The position numbers were made by a program, and so were the translations under genes. Of a DNA stretch of 64,000 nt, positions 1 to 9,238 are shown in pieces. This stretch comes from Candidatus Thiodiazotropha sp. LNASS1 (GTDB lineage Bacteria > Pseudomonadota > Gammaproteobacteria > Chromatiales > Chromatiaceae), in the NCBI RefSeq assembly GCF_964212655.1, contig NZ_OZ156465.1, positions 4,650,001 through 4,714,000 on the forward strand, in the 5' to 3' direction. The notes beneath the pieces are model-generated. The model had not been told where the DNA came from. It did no database searches and saw only the letters and a program-made list of their open reading frames with translations. How positions within the stretch are numbered: position 1 is the first letter of the stretch; each line of letters begins with the position of its first letter.

Positions 1-875
1 GGCCAGCGTGGTGGATTGTTGGGGATGCCTGCAGCCACCAGTTTCTGAAAGCTCGGTCTGCCACGTGCATTGGAGTGATTGCCGCCGATCCAGACAGCCA
101 GTTTCGAGTGTTGCGGATCATTGATCTGCATCGGTGGGCAGGGGGGGTAACAGGCGCCGCAGCAGACGCACTTGCGTTCATCGACCTCCAAGGAGGGTTT
201 GCCATTCACCATCGCCGGGCGAATGGCGGCGACAGGACAGCGGGCGACCACCGAGGGGCGTTCACAGACATTCGCCACCTGATCATGGTTGATCTTCGGC
301 GGTTTGGTGTGTTGGATATTGATGGCGATATCCCCCTGTCCGCCACAGTTGATCTGGCAGCAGGAGGTGGTGATATGGACCCGGTTCGGCATATTCCAGG
401 CGCGGAATTCGCCGATCAGCTGGTCCATCATCGATTTCACCACGCCGGAGGCGTCGGTGGCGGGGATGTCGCAGTGGAGCCAGCCCTGGGTATGGGAGAT
501 CGAGGTAACAGAGTTCCTGGTGCCGCCGACGATAAAGCCGTTGCGCTCCAGCTCGTCGATCAGCGGGTCAACCCTGGCACCGTCCGCCAGCATGAATTCG
601 ATATTGCTGCGAATGGTGAAGCGTACATAGCCATCCGCATAGCGGTCGCCGATCTCGCAAAGCTTGCGCAGGGTGAACAGGTCGAGGATGCGTTGCGTGC
701 CCACGCGCACTGTCCAGATCTCGTCACCGTCATGGGCGACATGCTTCAGTACACCGGGTTTGGGATCTTCATGGTATTTCCATTGTCCGAAGTTTTTCTG
801 CATCACGGGATGCATATATTGCATGCCATCGGGACAACCGCTTTCAATCGGGACTCTGCGTTGTTTGGCTGGCAT
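1..875 (-). CDS. dsrB: Dissimilatory sulfite reductase beta subunit (partial, C-terminus outside window)
   Basis: Beta subunit of siroheme dissimilatory sulfite reductase, which in sulfur oxidisers runs in reverse and oxidises stored sulfur to sulfite in the cytoplasm. The reading frame starts at the ATG at 875-873, preceded by a GGAG ribosome site just after the dsrA stop, and stays open to the window edge (291 codons; the family is about 355 residues). The translation shows the paired-cysteine motif TSCCQINCGG in the middle and a ferredoxin-type cluster motif (CVCCGACYPPCPP) near the end of the visible part. It lies 11 bp after dsrA, the usual dsrAB order. The oxidative direction is inferred from the organism, not from a residue. 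Confidence 0.96.
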   Translation of the reverse strand, partial: MPAKQRRVPIESGCPDGMQYMHPVMQKNFGQWKYHEDPKPGVLKHVAHDGDEIWTVRVGTQRILDLFTLRKLCEIGDRYADGYVRFTIRSNIEFMLADGARVDPLIDELERNGFIVGGTRNSVTSISHTQGWLHCDIPATDASGVVKSMMDQLIGEFRAWNMPNRVHITTSCCQINCGGQGDIAINIQHTKPPKINHDQVANVCERPSVVARCPVAAIRPAMVNGKPSLEVDERKCVCCGACYPPCPPMQINDPQHSKLAVWIGGNHSNARGRPSFQKLVAAGIPNNPPRW

Positions 876-886
876 CGAATCGGCTC

Positions 887-2143
887 CTAGGCTGCATTGG
901 CATCGCTGCTGTTTTTACGCTCTGTCCACTTCGCGGCCTCATGCTCCCAATTGTCGGTTCGGATATAGGAGTTCTCCCGCGGATGAACGATCATGTTGGG
1001 ATCCATTTCAATATTCAATGCATCGAGAAAGTTGACCAGGCCGATGCGCTCGATCATCTCCCCGATGCGCTCATGTTCCAATGCGTTCTCGGCGAAGAAA
1101 TCGATCACCTCTTCAGCGAGTTCCACCAAACGCTCATAATCCGCTTCCGTCTCCACCTTCATGAAAGGCACGATGACGGTGCCGAATCGGTCGCCTATCT
1201 TGAGTGTGCGCTTGCCGCCGATGAGCACGCTGATGCCGCGGTCATTTCCCGGTGAGAGGGCCTTCGGCATCACGTTCAGGCAGTGCATGCAACGTACGCA
1301 GTTGCGGTTGTCCACACTGAGAGTATCGTCGTCATTGAGGGACAAGGCATGGGTCGGGCAGCGGGCGATGACATTGTCCACCAGATACTTCCGCCCTTTG
1401 TCGGCGACATATTCCCGCACCGCCTCCTGATCCACCTGCATCTCATCGCGCCAGGTACCGATTACCGCAAAATCGGCCCGCTCGATGGCGTTCATGCAAT
1501 CGTTGGGACAACCGGAGACCTTGAACTTGAACTTGTAGGGCAGGGCGGGGCGGTGCATCTCGTCAAGAAAGTTGTTGACCAGGCTACGGTGGATATCGTG
1601 CTCATTAGTACAGGACTGTTCGCATCGGCCAGAGCCGACACAGGATTGTGCCGTCCTGACACAGGGGCCGGCCCCTCCCAGATCGAAGCCATAGTCATTG
1701 ATCTCATCGAAAAATCGCTGGGTGTTCTCCGTGGTGGCGCCGATGAACATGATGTTACCCGTCTGGCCATGAAAGGTGACCAGGCCCGAGCCCCATTTCT
1801 CCCAACTGTTCGCAAGCTGCCGCAGGCAGTCGGTGGTGTAGTAGTTGCCCGCGGGCGGTTGAACCCGCAGGGTGTGAAACTCCTTCGATTTCGGGTACAG
1901 GTGGCCGATTTCGGAAAAGCGCGGGATGATCCCGCCGCCATAGCCGAAGACACTGACGGTTCCCCCTTTCCAGTAGCCTTTGATCGTCTCATAAGAGTGT
2001 TCCAACTGCCCCAACAGGTCATTGGTTGCTTCACGAATGCGGGGGTCGCTGTGATGGTCACGCAAGCGCTTTATACCGGTGATGAAACTGGGCCACTCGC
2101 CACTCTCCAGCTGGTCAAGCATCGGTGTCTGGTGCTTTTTCAT
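887..2143 (-). CDS. dsrA: Dissimilatory sulfite reductase alpha subunit
   Basis: Alpha subunit of the DsrA2B2 enzyme, 418 residues, the usual length. Cysteines for the siroheme-coupled [4Fe-4S] site are visible in CVRTAQSCVGSGRCEQSC (residues 161-178) and SGCPNDC (212 and 216). A ferredoxin insert follows (C262 and CVRCMHC at 282-288). The ATG at 2143 is preceded by GGTGAG. It is the first dsr gene here, so its promoter should lie in the AT-rich gap at 2144-2444. In sulfur oxidisers dsrEFH, dsrC and dsrMKJOP normally follow; they would lie beyond the left edge. Confidence 0.97.
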   Translation of the reverse strand: MKKHQTPMLDQLESGEWPSFITGIKRLRDHHSDPRIREATNDLLGQLEHSYETIKGYWKGGTVSVFGYGGGIIPRFSEIGHLYPKSKEFHTLRVQPPAGNYYTTDCLRQLANSWEKWGSGLVTFHGQTGNIMFIGATTENTQRFFDEINDYGFDLGGAGPCVRTAQSCVGSGRCEQSCTNEHDIHRSLVNNFLDEMHRPALPYKFKFKVSGCPNDCMNAIERADFAVIGTWRDEMQVDQEAVREYVADKGRKYLVDNVIARCPTHALSLNDDDTLSVDNRNCVRCMHCLNVMPKALSPGNDRGISVLIGGKRTLKIGDRFGTVIVPFMKVETEADYERLVELAEEVIDFFAENALEHERIGEMIERIGLVNFLDALNIEMDPNMIVHPRENSYIRTDNWEHEAAKWTERKNSSDANAA

Positions 2144-2444
2144 ATCGGCTCACCCAATTGAATAACTGTTAACAAAAATAGAAATTATAATCATCCGTAT
2201 TCCTATAAAAATAGTTGATTAAAACAGTATGTTTATATCACCAATGGAATAGTGCGGATTGATATCTATTAAAGATTTTTCTATATTTTTCAATCAACTG
2301 TAGAAAAAACTTCAGATGATCATATAATAGCCGTAATAAGATAGTGGGATTAGGCCGCATATATGTACTGCGATGAAGCATCTATGCTGGTCATGCATAG
2401 TGCTCTCTGAATTGGTTTTTAAATAGTTATCAGGGTAAATAAAG
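2144..2444. promoter_or_regulatory. Divergent promoter region of dsrA and the REC-GGDEF-EAL gene
   Basis: A 301-bp AT-rich gap between divergent genes. On the minus strand a perfect TATAAT lies at 2189-2184, about 40 bp before the dsrA start. No good TTGACA-like box sits 17 bp upstream of it, so activation by a regulator is plausible. On the plus side the start codon at 2445 is preceded by CAGGGTAAATAAAG, a weak ribosome site. No gene is seen inside. Confidence 0.4.
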
Positions 2445-4793
2445 ATGACTGCCACTGGGGACTCACACAATAGGTATCTGCTGCAACAGCTCCCTGAGAT
2501 CCTCGCTAATATCGAGGTGAATTGGCCGGTGCTGCCCTCGGGTATGTGGAACGCATCAGGGGTGAGATCGGTGTTGCGCCATCTCAATGAAATGACAAGA
2601 AAGAGCCGCCAGGCGGGCCTGGTCAATGTCAATAAAATTACCCAGGTCATCGATCAGGCGATCAACGAAATCTTTCAGGAAGATGCCCAACCCGATGCAG
2701 ATGAGATAGATCACCTCAATCAATATCTCGAAGCGCTGAAGGCTGCCGTAACCGCTTCCCAGGCGCCCAGCGGTGTCGAGACAGCAATGCAGTCATACTA
2801 TCAAGTGATCTATCTGAATCATGAGGATAGCGTCAAGGATCAAATCACCGAAGCGATACAGAAGAATGGATGGCGTGTCTTAAGCGTCCACAGTGTTCAA
2901 GATCTGCGCGCGGCGACGGCCGATGAGAAGGCGAAGGCCGTGCTTGTCGACACAGAGCACCTACAGCACATGGGGGAGGTGAATCAACTCCTCGATGAGT
3001 TGCGTACACAGAAGAAAAAGCGGCCCGAACTGATCTTTCTCTCGGATCGGTGTGATATTGAAATCCGTCTCGAGGCCTTGCGATCGGGTGCTACCCAGTG
3101 TTTTTCAAAACCGATCAACATCGCCGATCTGATGTTGAATCTCAAGCAGATCATCTCTCCTGATGTGAAACCCCATAATCGGGTATTGGTGGTCGAGGAT
3201 GATGAATCCCAGGCGAAATTCGCCAGTACACTGTTACGCAAAGGCGGTTTGGAAACCCTGGCGATTACCGATCCACTGGGCGTGATGGAAGCAGTGGAGC
3301 AGTTTCAGCCGGATCTTATCCTTATGGATCTCTACATGCCGGGTGCGAACGGGATCGAGTTGACCCAGGTGATACGCGAGAGGGGTGAATCGTTGACAAT
3401 ACCCATCGTCTTTCTCTCCGGAGAAGATGACTTGGAAAAGAAGTTGCTCGCTCTCCATTCGGGTGCTGATGACTTTCTGACCAAACCGGTCAGACCGCAA
3501 CATCTGCTGGCTACCGTTAAAACACGCATCAACAGAGCCAAAGAGGTTTTCACGGCAGGCCGAAAGGGACACATCGATCACTCCACGGGATTGCGCAACA
3601 GAAGGGAGTTGTTGCAGCAGATCGATCTCAGCAACCAAACGATGCAAAAGGGAGAGATGGCCGGTGCACTGTTTTCCATAACCCTTGCCGACCGGGAGCA
3701 ACACCTCAGCAGTGATGAGAGCGAGGCGATCAACAACCTTGTGCTGGATGTCGCCGATCTGGCCGGCGCACTGTTCGGTAAACGCGACATTATCGCCAGA
3801 ACGGGGGGGCAAAGTCTGGGTGTTCTGATTCATCGCAAAACAGCAGCGGAGATCGAAGAGATCGGTTCAGCGCTCTATGAGCAACTCAGTGAAGCCCTTG
3901 CCGACGATCAGGCAACAGGAGGCGGGCATCGTTTCGGTGTCGGCCTGGAACTGATCGATGCAAAACAGCTGGACGCCTATCTTCATCTCACCAGGGGAGA
4001 GGCGGCGTCGCTGCAGGCCTATCGCGAGGAACATGACGGATATCTGCGCTATCATGAGCAGACAGCCGGCGAAGAATCCGGTGAACAGGCCGCCGATGAA
4101 TTCCAGAAGCAACAGTTTCTCAATGCCCTGAAGGCGGGTCTGATAGAGTTCCATGAGCACAAATTCAGCGCATCCCACGATATAGGCAAGGAGATCAGTG
4201 AACAGATACCGGTGCCTGCGCCGGCGACCGATATCGTTTTGATCTCGGATGATATCTATTTGACCGCCGAACGTCATGGAGCGAGTAATCTGCTCGACAA
4301 ATATATTTGTCATAATGCGATAAAAATGCTTGGGCAAGCTGCGCTTCATGGTAATACAAATCAATTGCTCATTCGCTTGTCCGCCCATGCGGCCGGTGAC
4401 GAAACTGTTCTCGAATATTTAAAGTCCGAATTGCGCAATATGCAGTTGATAGGCACCGGTTTAATCATAGAGTTCAACCTTCCCTCACTGGCCTCAAACC
4501 TTAAGCAGGCACGTCACTTTCTCGGTGAAATCTCGGCTATGGGGATCACCACGTTGCTTGGTAATTTCGCCTGTAATGAGACCGCCTATAAAGTGTTGGC
4601 CTACCTGAAAGCCGATGGAATACGGCCACATATCTCCCTGATGCAGACAAACCATGAAAAGATCCATGAGATCGCCACTCATGTACACTCACTGCAAGCA
4701 AAGATCATTCTGCCCAGGGTGGAGAAATTCGGTCAGATCAGTTTGCACTGGTCCGAGGCGGCGGATTATGTTCAGGCCGATTATGATGATTGA
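2445..4793 (+). CDS. Double-receiver protein with degenerate GGDEF and EAL domains
   Basis: A 782-residue cytoplasmic signalling protein. Residues 1-100 are helical and could be Hpt-like. Receiver 1 (about 120-235) keeps D169 and K222 but has lost the acidic pocket. Receiver 2 (about 246-365) is complete, with EDD at 251-253, D295 and K347. A GGDEF-like domain begins with DHSTGLRNRREL but reads GGQSL (454-458) where GGDEF is expected. A C-terminal EAL-like domain lacks the EAL, DDFGTG and KID motifs. It should therefore make or break no c-di-GMP and more likely acts as a phospho-controlled receptor or scaffold. It is divergent from dsrA, and a link to sulfur oxidation is only suggested by position. 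Confidence 0.85.
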   Translation: MTATGDSHNRYLLQQLPEILANIEVNWPVLPSGMWNASGVRSVLRHLNEMTRKSRQAGLVNVNKITQVIDQAINEIFQEDAQPDADEIDHLNQYLEALKAAVTASQAPSGVETAMQSYYQVIYLNHEDSVKDQITEAIQKNGWRVLSVHSVQDLRAATADEKAKAVLVDTEHLQHMGEVNQLLDELRTQKKKRPELIFLSDRCDIEIRLEALRSGATQCFSKPINIADLMLNLKQIISPDVKPHNRVLVVEDDESQAKFASTLLRKGGLETLAITDPLGVMEAVEQFQPDLILMDLYMPGANGIELTQVIRERGESLTIPIVFLSGEDDLEKKLLALHSGADDFLTKPVRPQHLLATVKTRINRAKEVFTAGRKGHIDHSTGLRNRRELLQQIDLSNQTMQKGEMAGALFSITLADREQHLSSDESEAINNLVLDVADLAGALFGKRDIIARTGGQSLGVLIHRKTAAEIEEIGSALYEQLSEALADDQATGGGHRFGVGLELIDAKQLDAYLHLTRGEAASLQAYREEHDGYLRYHEQTAGEESGEQAADEFQKQQFLNALKAGLIEFHEHKFSASHDIGKEISEQIPVPAPATDIVLISDDIYLTAERHGASNLLDKYICHNAIKMLGQAALHGNTNQLLIRLSAHAAGDETVLEYLKSELRNMQLIGTGLIIEFNLPSLASNLKQARHFLGEISAMGITTLLGNFACNETAYKVLAYLKADGIRPHISLMQTNHEKIHEIATHVHSLQAKIILPRVEKFGQISLHWSEAADYVQADYDD

Positions 4794-4882
4794 TAACGTT
4801 GTTCTGAAAAAGCACGCAACCCTCTTAACATCAATTATCTGAGAGTGTCTGTTGTAATGGAGTGTAAGCTGTTGCAGTCTGG

Positions 4883-5233
4883 TCAGTGGCTCTCGTTAAT
4901 CAACTTTACCCTGGTCTCAGCAGATCCCTTATCAATCTCCAGTACAAGTTCACAATATTCCGTTTGCGTATCCAGCGGTGTGGGATCGTCGGCACAGCTG
5001 CAGCCTGCGATGATGCCGGCATAGATGATCGAGACCCGGCAGCGAATGAACGCTGTATCTTCCTCACTATCGATGACGATTGCACCGAAGGGTTCCGAGC
5101 TGACCATGCTGCTGAGGCTCAAGCCTTGTTGCAGGGGAAGCTGATCCGCGTCGATCGCTTCCAGTTCATCCTTAAGGACCCGGTCGAATCCTGGGCTGTT
5201 CCAGGCATCCCTGGCTTTGGGGAGTTGAATCAT
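4883..5233 (-). CDS. Conserved hypothetical protein, 116 residues
   Basis: A small soluble protein with no signal peptide. The start at 5233 has a GGAGCAGAG ribosome site immediately upstream. The N-terminus (IQLPKARDAWNSPGF) and an acidic core are followed by a C-x-C pair (GCSCADDP) and one more cysteine, so metal binding is possible. I recall similar hypothetical proteins in gammaproteobacteria but know no function. It stands alone, convergent with the signalling gene on its left and divergent from the GTPase pair on its right. Confidence 0.7.
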   Translation of the reverse strand: MIQLPKARDAWNSPGFDRVLKDELEAIDADQLPLQQGLSLSSMVSSEPFGAIVIDSEEDTAFIRCRVSIIYAGIIAGCSCADDPTPLDTQTEYCELVLEIDKGSAETRVKLINESH

Positions 5234-5322
5234 CTCTGCTCCATGGCTGGTTTAACGTCAGTTTCTACCGTATTCTGTTCGATCAGGATTATGCCGGAAG
5301 GTTTCTACCCGTATCTACAACC

Positions 5323-6825
5323 ATGACAGAGCAGCAGGTTCCCACTTCACAAAAGCGCATATTACGTCTGCTGCTGTTGGTGGCGTTACTGTTTCTTTTG
5401 CTGCTGGCGTTGTTGATCATGCTGCAGCTAACCGAATCGGCGCTCAGTGTGTGGCAGATGCTCGAACAACTCTCTCCCGCCTTGTTGGTGGTCTACGCCA
5501 TCGGTCTGTTCGGTTTCGCGCTACTGGTCTCGATCCTGAGTTGGCTGCTTCTGCGACCGGTAAAACGCAAACCTGCAGAGCAAGTGTTGGGGGCTTCACT
5601 GCCGCAGGATCGGGAGACTCTGACCGAAGCGCTGCAGCAAGCGGATACCCAGGGGATAGATACGGCCGGGGCGCGTCAAGAGTTGCGGGAGCTCGACCGG
5701 CGGGCGGCGCAAATGACGCTCTATGTGGTTTTTTTCGGTGCCGTATCCGCGGGCAAGAGTGCGCTTATCAAAGTAATTGCAGGTGCCGAGGATATTGAAG
5801 TCGATCCTCGCGCCGGCACTACCCGGCGTATCGCCCACTATGAGTATGCCGAAGGCGAGGGTGTCAACCTGCAACTGACCGATGCCCCGGGTATCCTCGA
5901 CACCGATCCTGAGCATGTGAAGATGGCCCGCGAGGAGGCCAGGCGCGCCCATCTGGTGATCTATGTCTGTGACGGGGAGCTGACCCGTGATCAACATCGG
6001 GAGCTGGAGGCACTCAAGGCCCTCGAACGGCCGCTGATCGTGGCCTTGAACAAACAGGACCGCTATAGCGAGGAGGATCTCAAGGCCATTCTCGCCAGGC
6101 TTCGAGAACGGTTGCCGGAAATTGAAGTCATACCGGTTCAGGCGGGGGGGAAAGAGCAGGTAACGCGTATCGACGATTCCGGCAAGGAGTGGCACGAGCT
6201 GCGTGACAGGGAAGCAAAGATCGGGGAATTGATGAGTGCGATCAAGCTTCGAATCGAAAGCGAGGGGGAGCGGCTCGATGCACGGCGGGATGAGAGTCTG
6301 GTGCGGTTGGGCGCCGAGAAGCTCCACCTGGCGACTCAGACCCATCGTCGTCAGGAAGGCGAGAAGCTGGTGCGACAGTACACCGGCAAGGCGATGGTGG
6401 GCGCCATGGCGGCGATCAGCCCCGGTACCGATGTCCTGATACAGGGCTATCTGGGGATGCAGATGGTGAAGGCCCTCACCTCCCTGTATGAGGTGAAGGC
6501 CCGCGAGGTCGACGTTGAACACTTTATTGACCTGGCCAGTCAGAATGTGGGCAAACGCATGACCTTGCTGTTGGCCATGACCGGCAATGTATTGAAGGCG
6601 TTTCCCGGTGTGGGAACAGTGACGGGAGGTTTGATTCATGCCGTTGCCTATGGCTTGATATTCGAAGGTTTGGGCAAGGCGGTGGTAAAGACCCTACAGG
6701 AGAATGGAACGCTCAAGACCGTTCAGGCGTTGGACTATTTCGAGGAGGCACTGAGTGGAGATCTGGAAAGCCGTGCAAAATATTTTGCCCGGCTGGCTGT
6801 GGAAGAGTTCAGAAAAAAAGAGTGA
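5323..6825 (+). CDS. Membrane-anchored Era-like GTPase with C-terminal DUF697
   Basis: A 500-residue GTPase. Two transmembrane helices lie at about 14-38 and 50-76, followed by a cytoplasmic G domain with P-loop GAVSAGKSA, G3 DAPG and G4 NKQD. A helical, partly hydrophobic C-terminal half with GK/GVGTVTGG stretches resembles DUF697. Members are thought to act at the inner membrane, but their role is unknown. The start ATG at 5323 has only a distant GGAAGG. The gene overlaps the next GTPase by 71 bp, so the two are translationally coupled and may pair. Confidence 0.85.
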   Translation: MTEQQVPTSQKRILRLLLLVALLFLLLLALLIMLQLTESALSVWQMLEQLSPALLVVYAIGLFGFALLVSILSWLLLRPVKRKPAEQVLGASLPQDRETLTEALQQADTQGIDTAGARQELRELDRRAAQMTLYVVFFGAVSAGKSALIKVIAGAEDIEVDPRAGTTRRIAHYEYAEGEGVNLQLTDAPGILDTDPEHVKMAREEARRAHLVIYVCDGELTRDQHRELEALKALERPLIVALNKQDRYSEEDLKAILARLRERLPEIEVIPVQAGGKEQVTRIDDSGKEWHELRDREAKIGELMSAIKLRIESEGERLDARRDESLVRLGAEKLHLATQTHRRQEGEKLVRQYTGKAMVGAMAAISPGTDVLIQGYLGMQMVKALTSLYEVKAREVDVEHFIDLASQNVGKRMTLLLAMTGNVLKAFPGVGTVTGGLIHAVAYGLIFEGLGKAVVKTLQENGTLKTVQALDYFEEALSGDLESRAKYFARLAVEEFRKKE

Positions 6826-8116
6826 ACCCGGTAAAGGGGAGCATGACGAAGACCATCTCCATCTGGCGAGGGAGAACCTGCGCGAGCTGCTCGAGGATGA
6901 GCGCCTGCCGAATAGTGTCCGTGACAGTCTGAAAGACGACTTCATGCAGGTCGAGGCGATGCTCGACAAGCTGGAGCATGGCCATCTGCATATTGCGGTC
7001 TTCGGCCGGGTCAGTGTCGGCAAGTCGGCACTGCTGAATGCCCTGCTGGGGGAGGAGCGGTTTACCGTCAGCGCCCTGCACGGTGAGACACGTCACAGCG
7101 ATATGGCGCCCTGGCAGGAGGTTGAGGCCGGTGGGGTCTTTCTGATCGATACCCCCGGGATCAACGAGATCAGTGGCGAGGAGCGCGAGCGGATGGCGGA
7201 GGATGTGGCGGGCCGCGCCGATCTGGTGCTGTTCGTATTGGATGGCGACCTGACACAAACCGAGTTGCAGGCCATTCGATCCCTGCATCAGCGTAATCGT
7301 CCGATCCTTGTGGTGCTCAACAAGTCTGATCGCTATACCGCTGAAGAGCTGGAGCTTCTGCTCTCCAGCCTGCAGGAAAAGCTATTGGATGTGGTCGCTG
7401 CTCCCTATATCGTGCCTGCCGCGGCACACCCCGCAGAGCGGATATATCTGCAAACGGACGAGCAGGGTCGAGAGCGGGAGGTCCGCAAACGCCCACTGCC
7501 CGATGTAACACAACTGGCCGGCAGTCTCTGGCAGCTGGTCGAGCGGGAGGGAATGGTGCTCTCCGCCCTGAATGCCAGCCTGTTCGCCGGTGAACTCAGC
7601 GATGAGGTTGCAGGCCGTATCGTGAAGGTGCGCCAGGATGTGGCAGAGCGGGTGATACGGGGCTACTGTCTCGGCAAGGGGGTGGCGGTAGCGCTGAATC
7701 CGATACCGGTGGCCGATCTGGTGGCGGCCCTGGCCCTAGACGCTTCGATGGTCATGCACCTGGCCCGCGTCTATGGGATGTCGGTTTCCAGGGGAGAGGC
7801 GGGGGAACTGATAAAAACCATCGGTGCCCAGATGGCGCTGCTGATGGCCACCGTGTGGACGGTGAATGTGGCCGCCAGCGCGCTCAAGGCGGGCAGTGCC
7901 GGCCTCTCGACCCTGGTTACTGCGGCGGCCCAGGGGGCGATGGGTTACTACACCACCTATATCGTCGGAAAGGCAACCCAGCGCTACTTTGCCCAGGGGC
8001 GCTCCTGGGGGAGCGGTGGGCCGAAGACGATCGTGCAACAGATCCTGGAGTCCGTGGATAAAGACTCCATCCTGCAACAGGCGAAAGAAGACATTCGACA
8101 GAGATTGCGGGCCTAG
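6755..8116 (+). CDS. Second GTPase with DUF697, overlapping the first
   Basis: A 453-residue GTPase. The start is GTG at 6755, chosen because GAGGAGG (6742-6748) sits six bases before it, inside the end of the upstream gene. The G domain has GRVSVGKSALLNALLG, DTPG and NKSD. The C-terminal half contains hydrophobic helices (GKGVAVALNPIPVADLVAAL and a later AALKAGSAGLSTL stretch) typical of DUF697. Unlike its partner it has no N-terminal membrane anchor. The two are paralogues in tandem and probably form a heteromeric or sequential GTPase module at the membrane. Function unknown. Confidence 0.87.
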   Translation: MEIWKAVQNILPGWLWKSSEKKSEPGKGEHDEDHLHLARENLRELLEDERLPNSVRDSLKDDFMQVEAMLDKLEHGHLHIAVFGRVSVGKSALLNALLGEERFTVSALHGETRHSDMAPWQEVEAGGVFLIDTPGINEISGEERERMAEDVAGRADLVLFVLDGDLTQTELQAIRSLHQRNRPILVVLNKSDRYTAEELELLLSSLQEKLLDVVAAPYIVPAAAHPAERIYLQTDEQGREREVRKRPLPDVTQLAGSLWQLVEREGMVLSALNASLFAGELSDEVAGRIVKVRQDVAERVIRGYCLGKGVAVALNPIPVADLVAALALDASMVMHLARVYGMSVSRGEAGELIKTIGAQMALLMATVWTVNVAASALKAGSAGLSTLVTAAAQGAMGYYTTYIVGKATQRYFAQGRSWGSGGPKTIVQQILESVDKDSILQQAKEDIRQRLRA

Positions 8117-8203
8117 ACGGAATATTATATCCGCCGGAATATCTGCATATGGAAGTTGCGGACATTCGCGGTGATTGGCGTCCATTTGCGGCCACATTGA
8201 GCT

Positions 8204-8893
8204 TCAGTAGTTGACCTCGACCGCAGCGCAGAGATAGCGCATCAGCGCATCGGTCTGCTTGAAACCCCGGGTAACGAAATTACAGAACGATGGTTTGTCA
8301 ATCTCATTACCGTCAAATGCCTTGAGCGCGATGAAGTCTTTGCGTTTTAGATCCTCTATCAGGGGATGGTCGGCAGGGTAGCCTCTCGGGGGCCTGATCA
8401 AGCTATCACCCACGAGTTGAAAGTGTTTGCGGAATGGTTTCTCACGTAGTGTAGCCTGCCAGGCAGCAGGATTGTCCGTAATAAAGTTTCTGATTTTTCC
8501 CAGTGTCTTGGGATCGGGATGCCATATGCCGGCGCCGAGAAAACAGTTGCCTGGTTCTATATGAAGATAGAAACCCGGAGCATGCACGTCCTTACCCAGA
8601 CTATGTCTGAATTGAATGCCGATATTGGTTTTATAGGGTGTCTTGTCCTTGGAGAAGCGGGTATCACGATAGACACGCATCAAAGAACCACCGGTTTTTT
8701 TGGCAATGGCACGAAACTGGTTTGAGATGCCATTCAGTTTTGGCGCCATCTCCTCAATAAATGCGAGTGCCGGTTCCCTGACGGCAGATTCATATTGCTG
8801 TTTGTTGTCAGCGAACCATGCGCGATCGTTATTCTGTGCCAGTGCTTCAAGAAAAGGGAGTGTCTGTGGCGGGAAACCCTTGAACCTATTCAT
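8204..8893 (-). CDS. DUF2461 family protein
   Basis: 229 residues, the usual size for DUF2461 (TIGR02453). The N-terminal FPPQTLPFLEALAQNNDRAWFADNKQQYE and the central RVYRDTRFSKDKTPYKTNIG signature identify the family; the later FYLHIEPGNCFLGAGIW is also typical. Biochemical role unknown; probably cytoplasmic. It starts 12 bp after the stop of the cysteine-rich gene on the same strand, so the two probably form an operon. No clear ribosome site is visible. Confidence 0.9.
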   Translation of the reverse strand: MNRFKGFPPQTLPFLEALAQNNDRAWFADNKQQYESAVREPALAFIEEMAPKLNGISNQFRAIAKKTGGSLMRVYRDTRFSKDKTPYKTNIGIQFRHSLGKDVHAPGFYLHIEPGNCFLGAGIWHPDPKTLGKIRNFITDNPAAWQATLREKPFRKHFQLVGDSLIRPPRGYPADHPLIEDLKRKDFIALKAFDGNEIDKPSFCNFVTRGFKQTDALMRYLCAAVEVNY

Positions 8894-8905
8894 ATACAGA
8901 TGGGT

Positions 8906-9151
8906 TCATATGCCGTATTTGCTGTGAATGGCGTGCCTTACCGGACAGGTGCAGACGATCTCCTTGCCCAGTCGGGAACTGTAGGGGCAGTCGCTGCCCT
9001 TGCCGCAAATCATTCTTGACGTGTTATCGGCGGTTAAGCTGATGCCACACAACATATAGTCGCTATCTGTGAGACAGGCGTGTTGCTTACTGCACTTTTT
9101 CGCCTCTAACAGGGTTTCCAGCGGAATATTCAATCGTCTGGGATTCTGCAT
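8906..9151 (-). CDS. Small cysteine-rich protein, 81 residues
   Basis: A soluble small protein with seven cysteines (C20, C26, C35, C49, C55, C67, C69), spaced like an iron-sulfur or zinc site (C-x5-C and C-x-C-P). ATG at 9151 is preferred over an in-frame GTG at 9178 because the extra residues look unrelated to the rest; neither has a strong ribosome site. It lies just upstream of the DUF2461 gene. I do not recognise a family. The regular cysteine spacing and codon use argue that it is a real gene. Confidence 0.6.
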   Translation of the reverse strand: MQNPRRLNIPLETLLEAKKCSKQHACLTDSDYMLCGISLTADNTSRMICGKGSDCPYSSRLGKEIVCTCPVRHAIHSKYGI

Positions 9152-9238
9152 CAGCCTAGAGTATCCCAACCAACTCACGAAACACCGGCGCTGCCGGCCA
9201 GTCGCGGCATTCCGTTTGAGATAGTTGGCCCCGGAACG

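Noticed and set aside
75-890. Long plus-strand open frame of 271 codons
   Set aside because: It is the antisense shadow of dsrB, whose frame encodes clear siroheme and ferredoxin motifs.
1283-2161. 292-codon plus-strand frame opposite dsrA
   Set aside because: Shadow of dsrA; no recognisable motif and lies wholly within a real gene.
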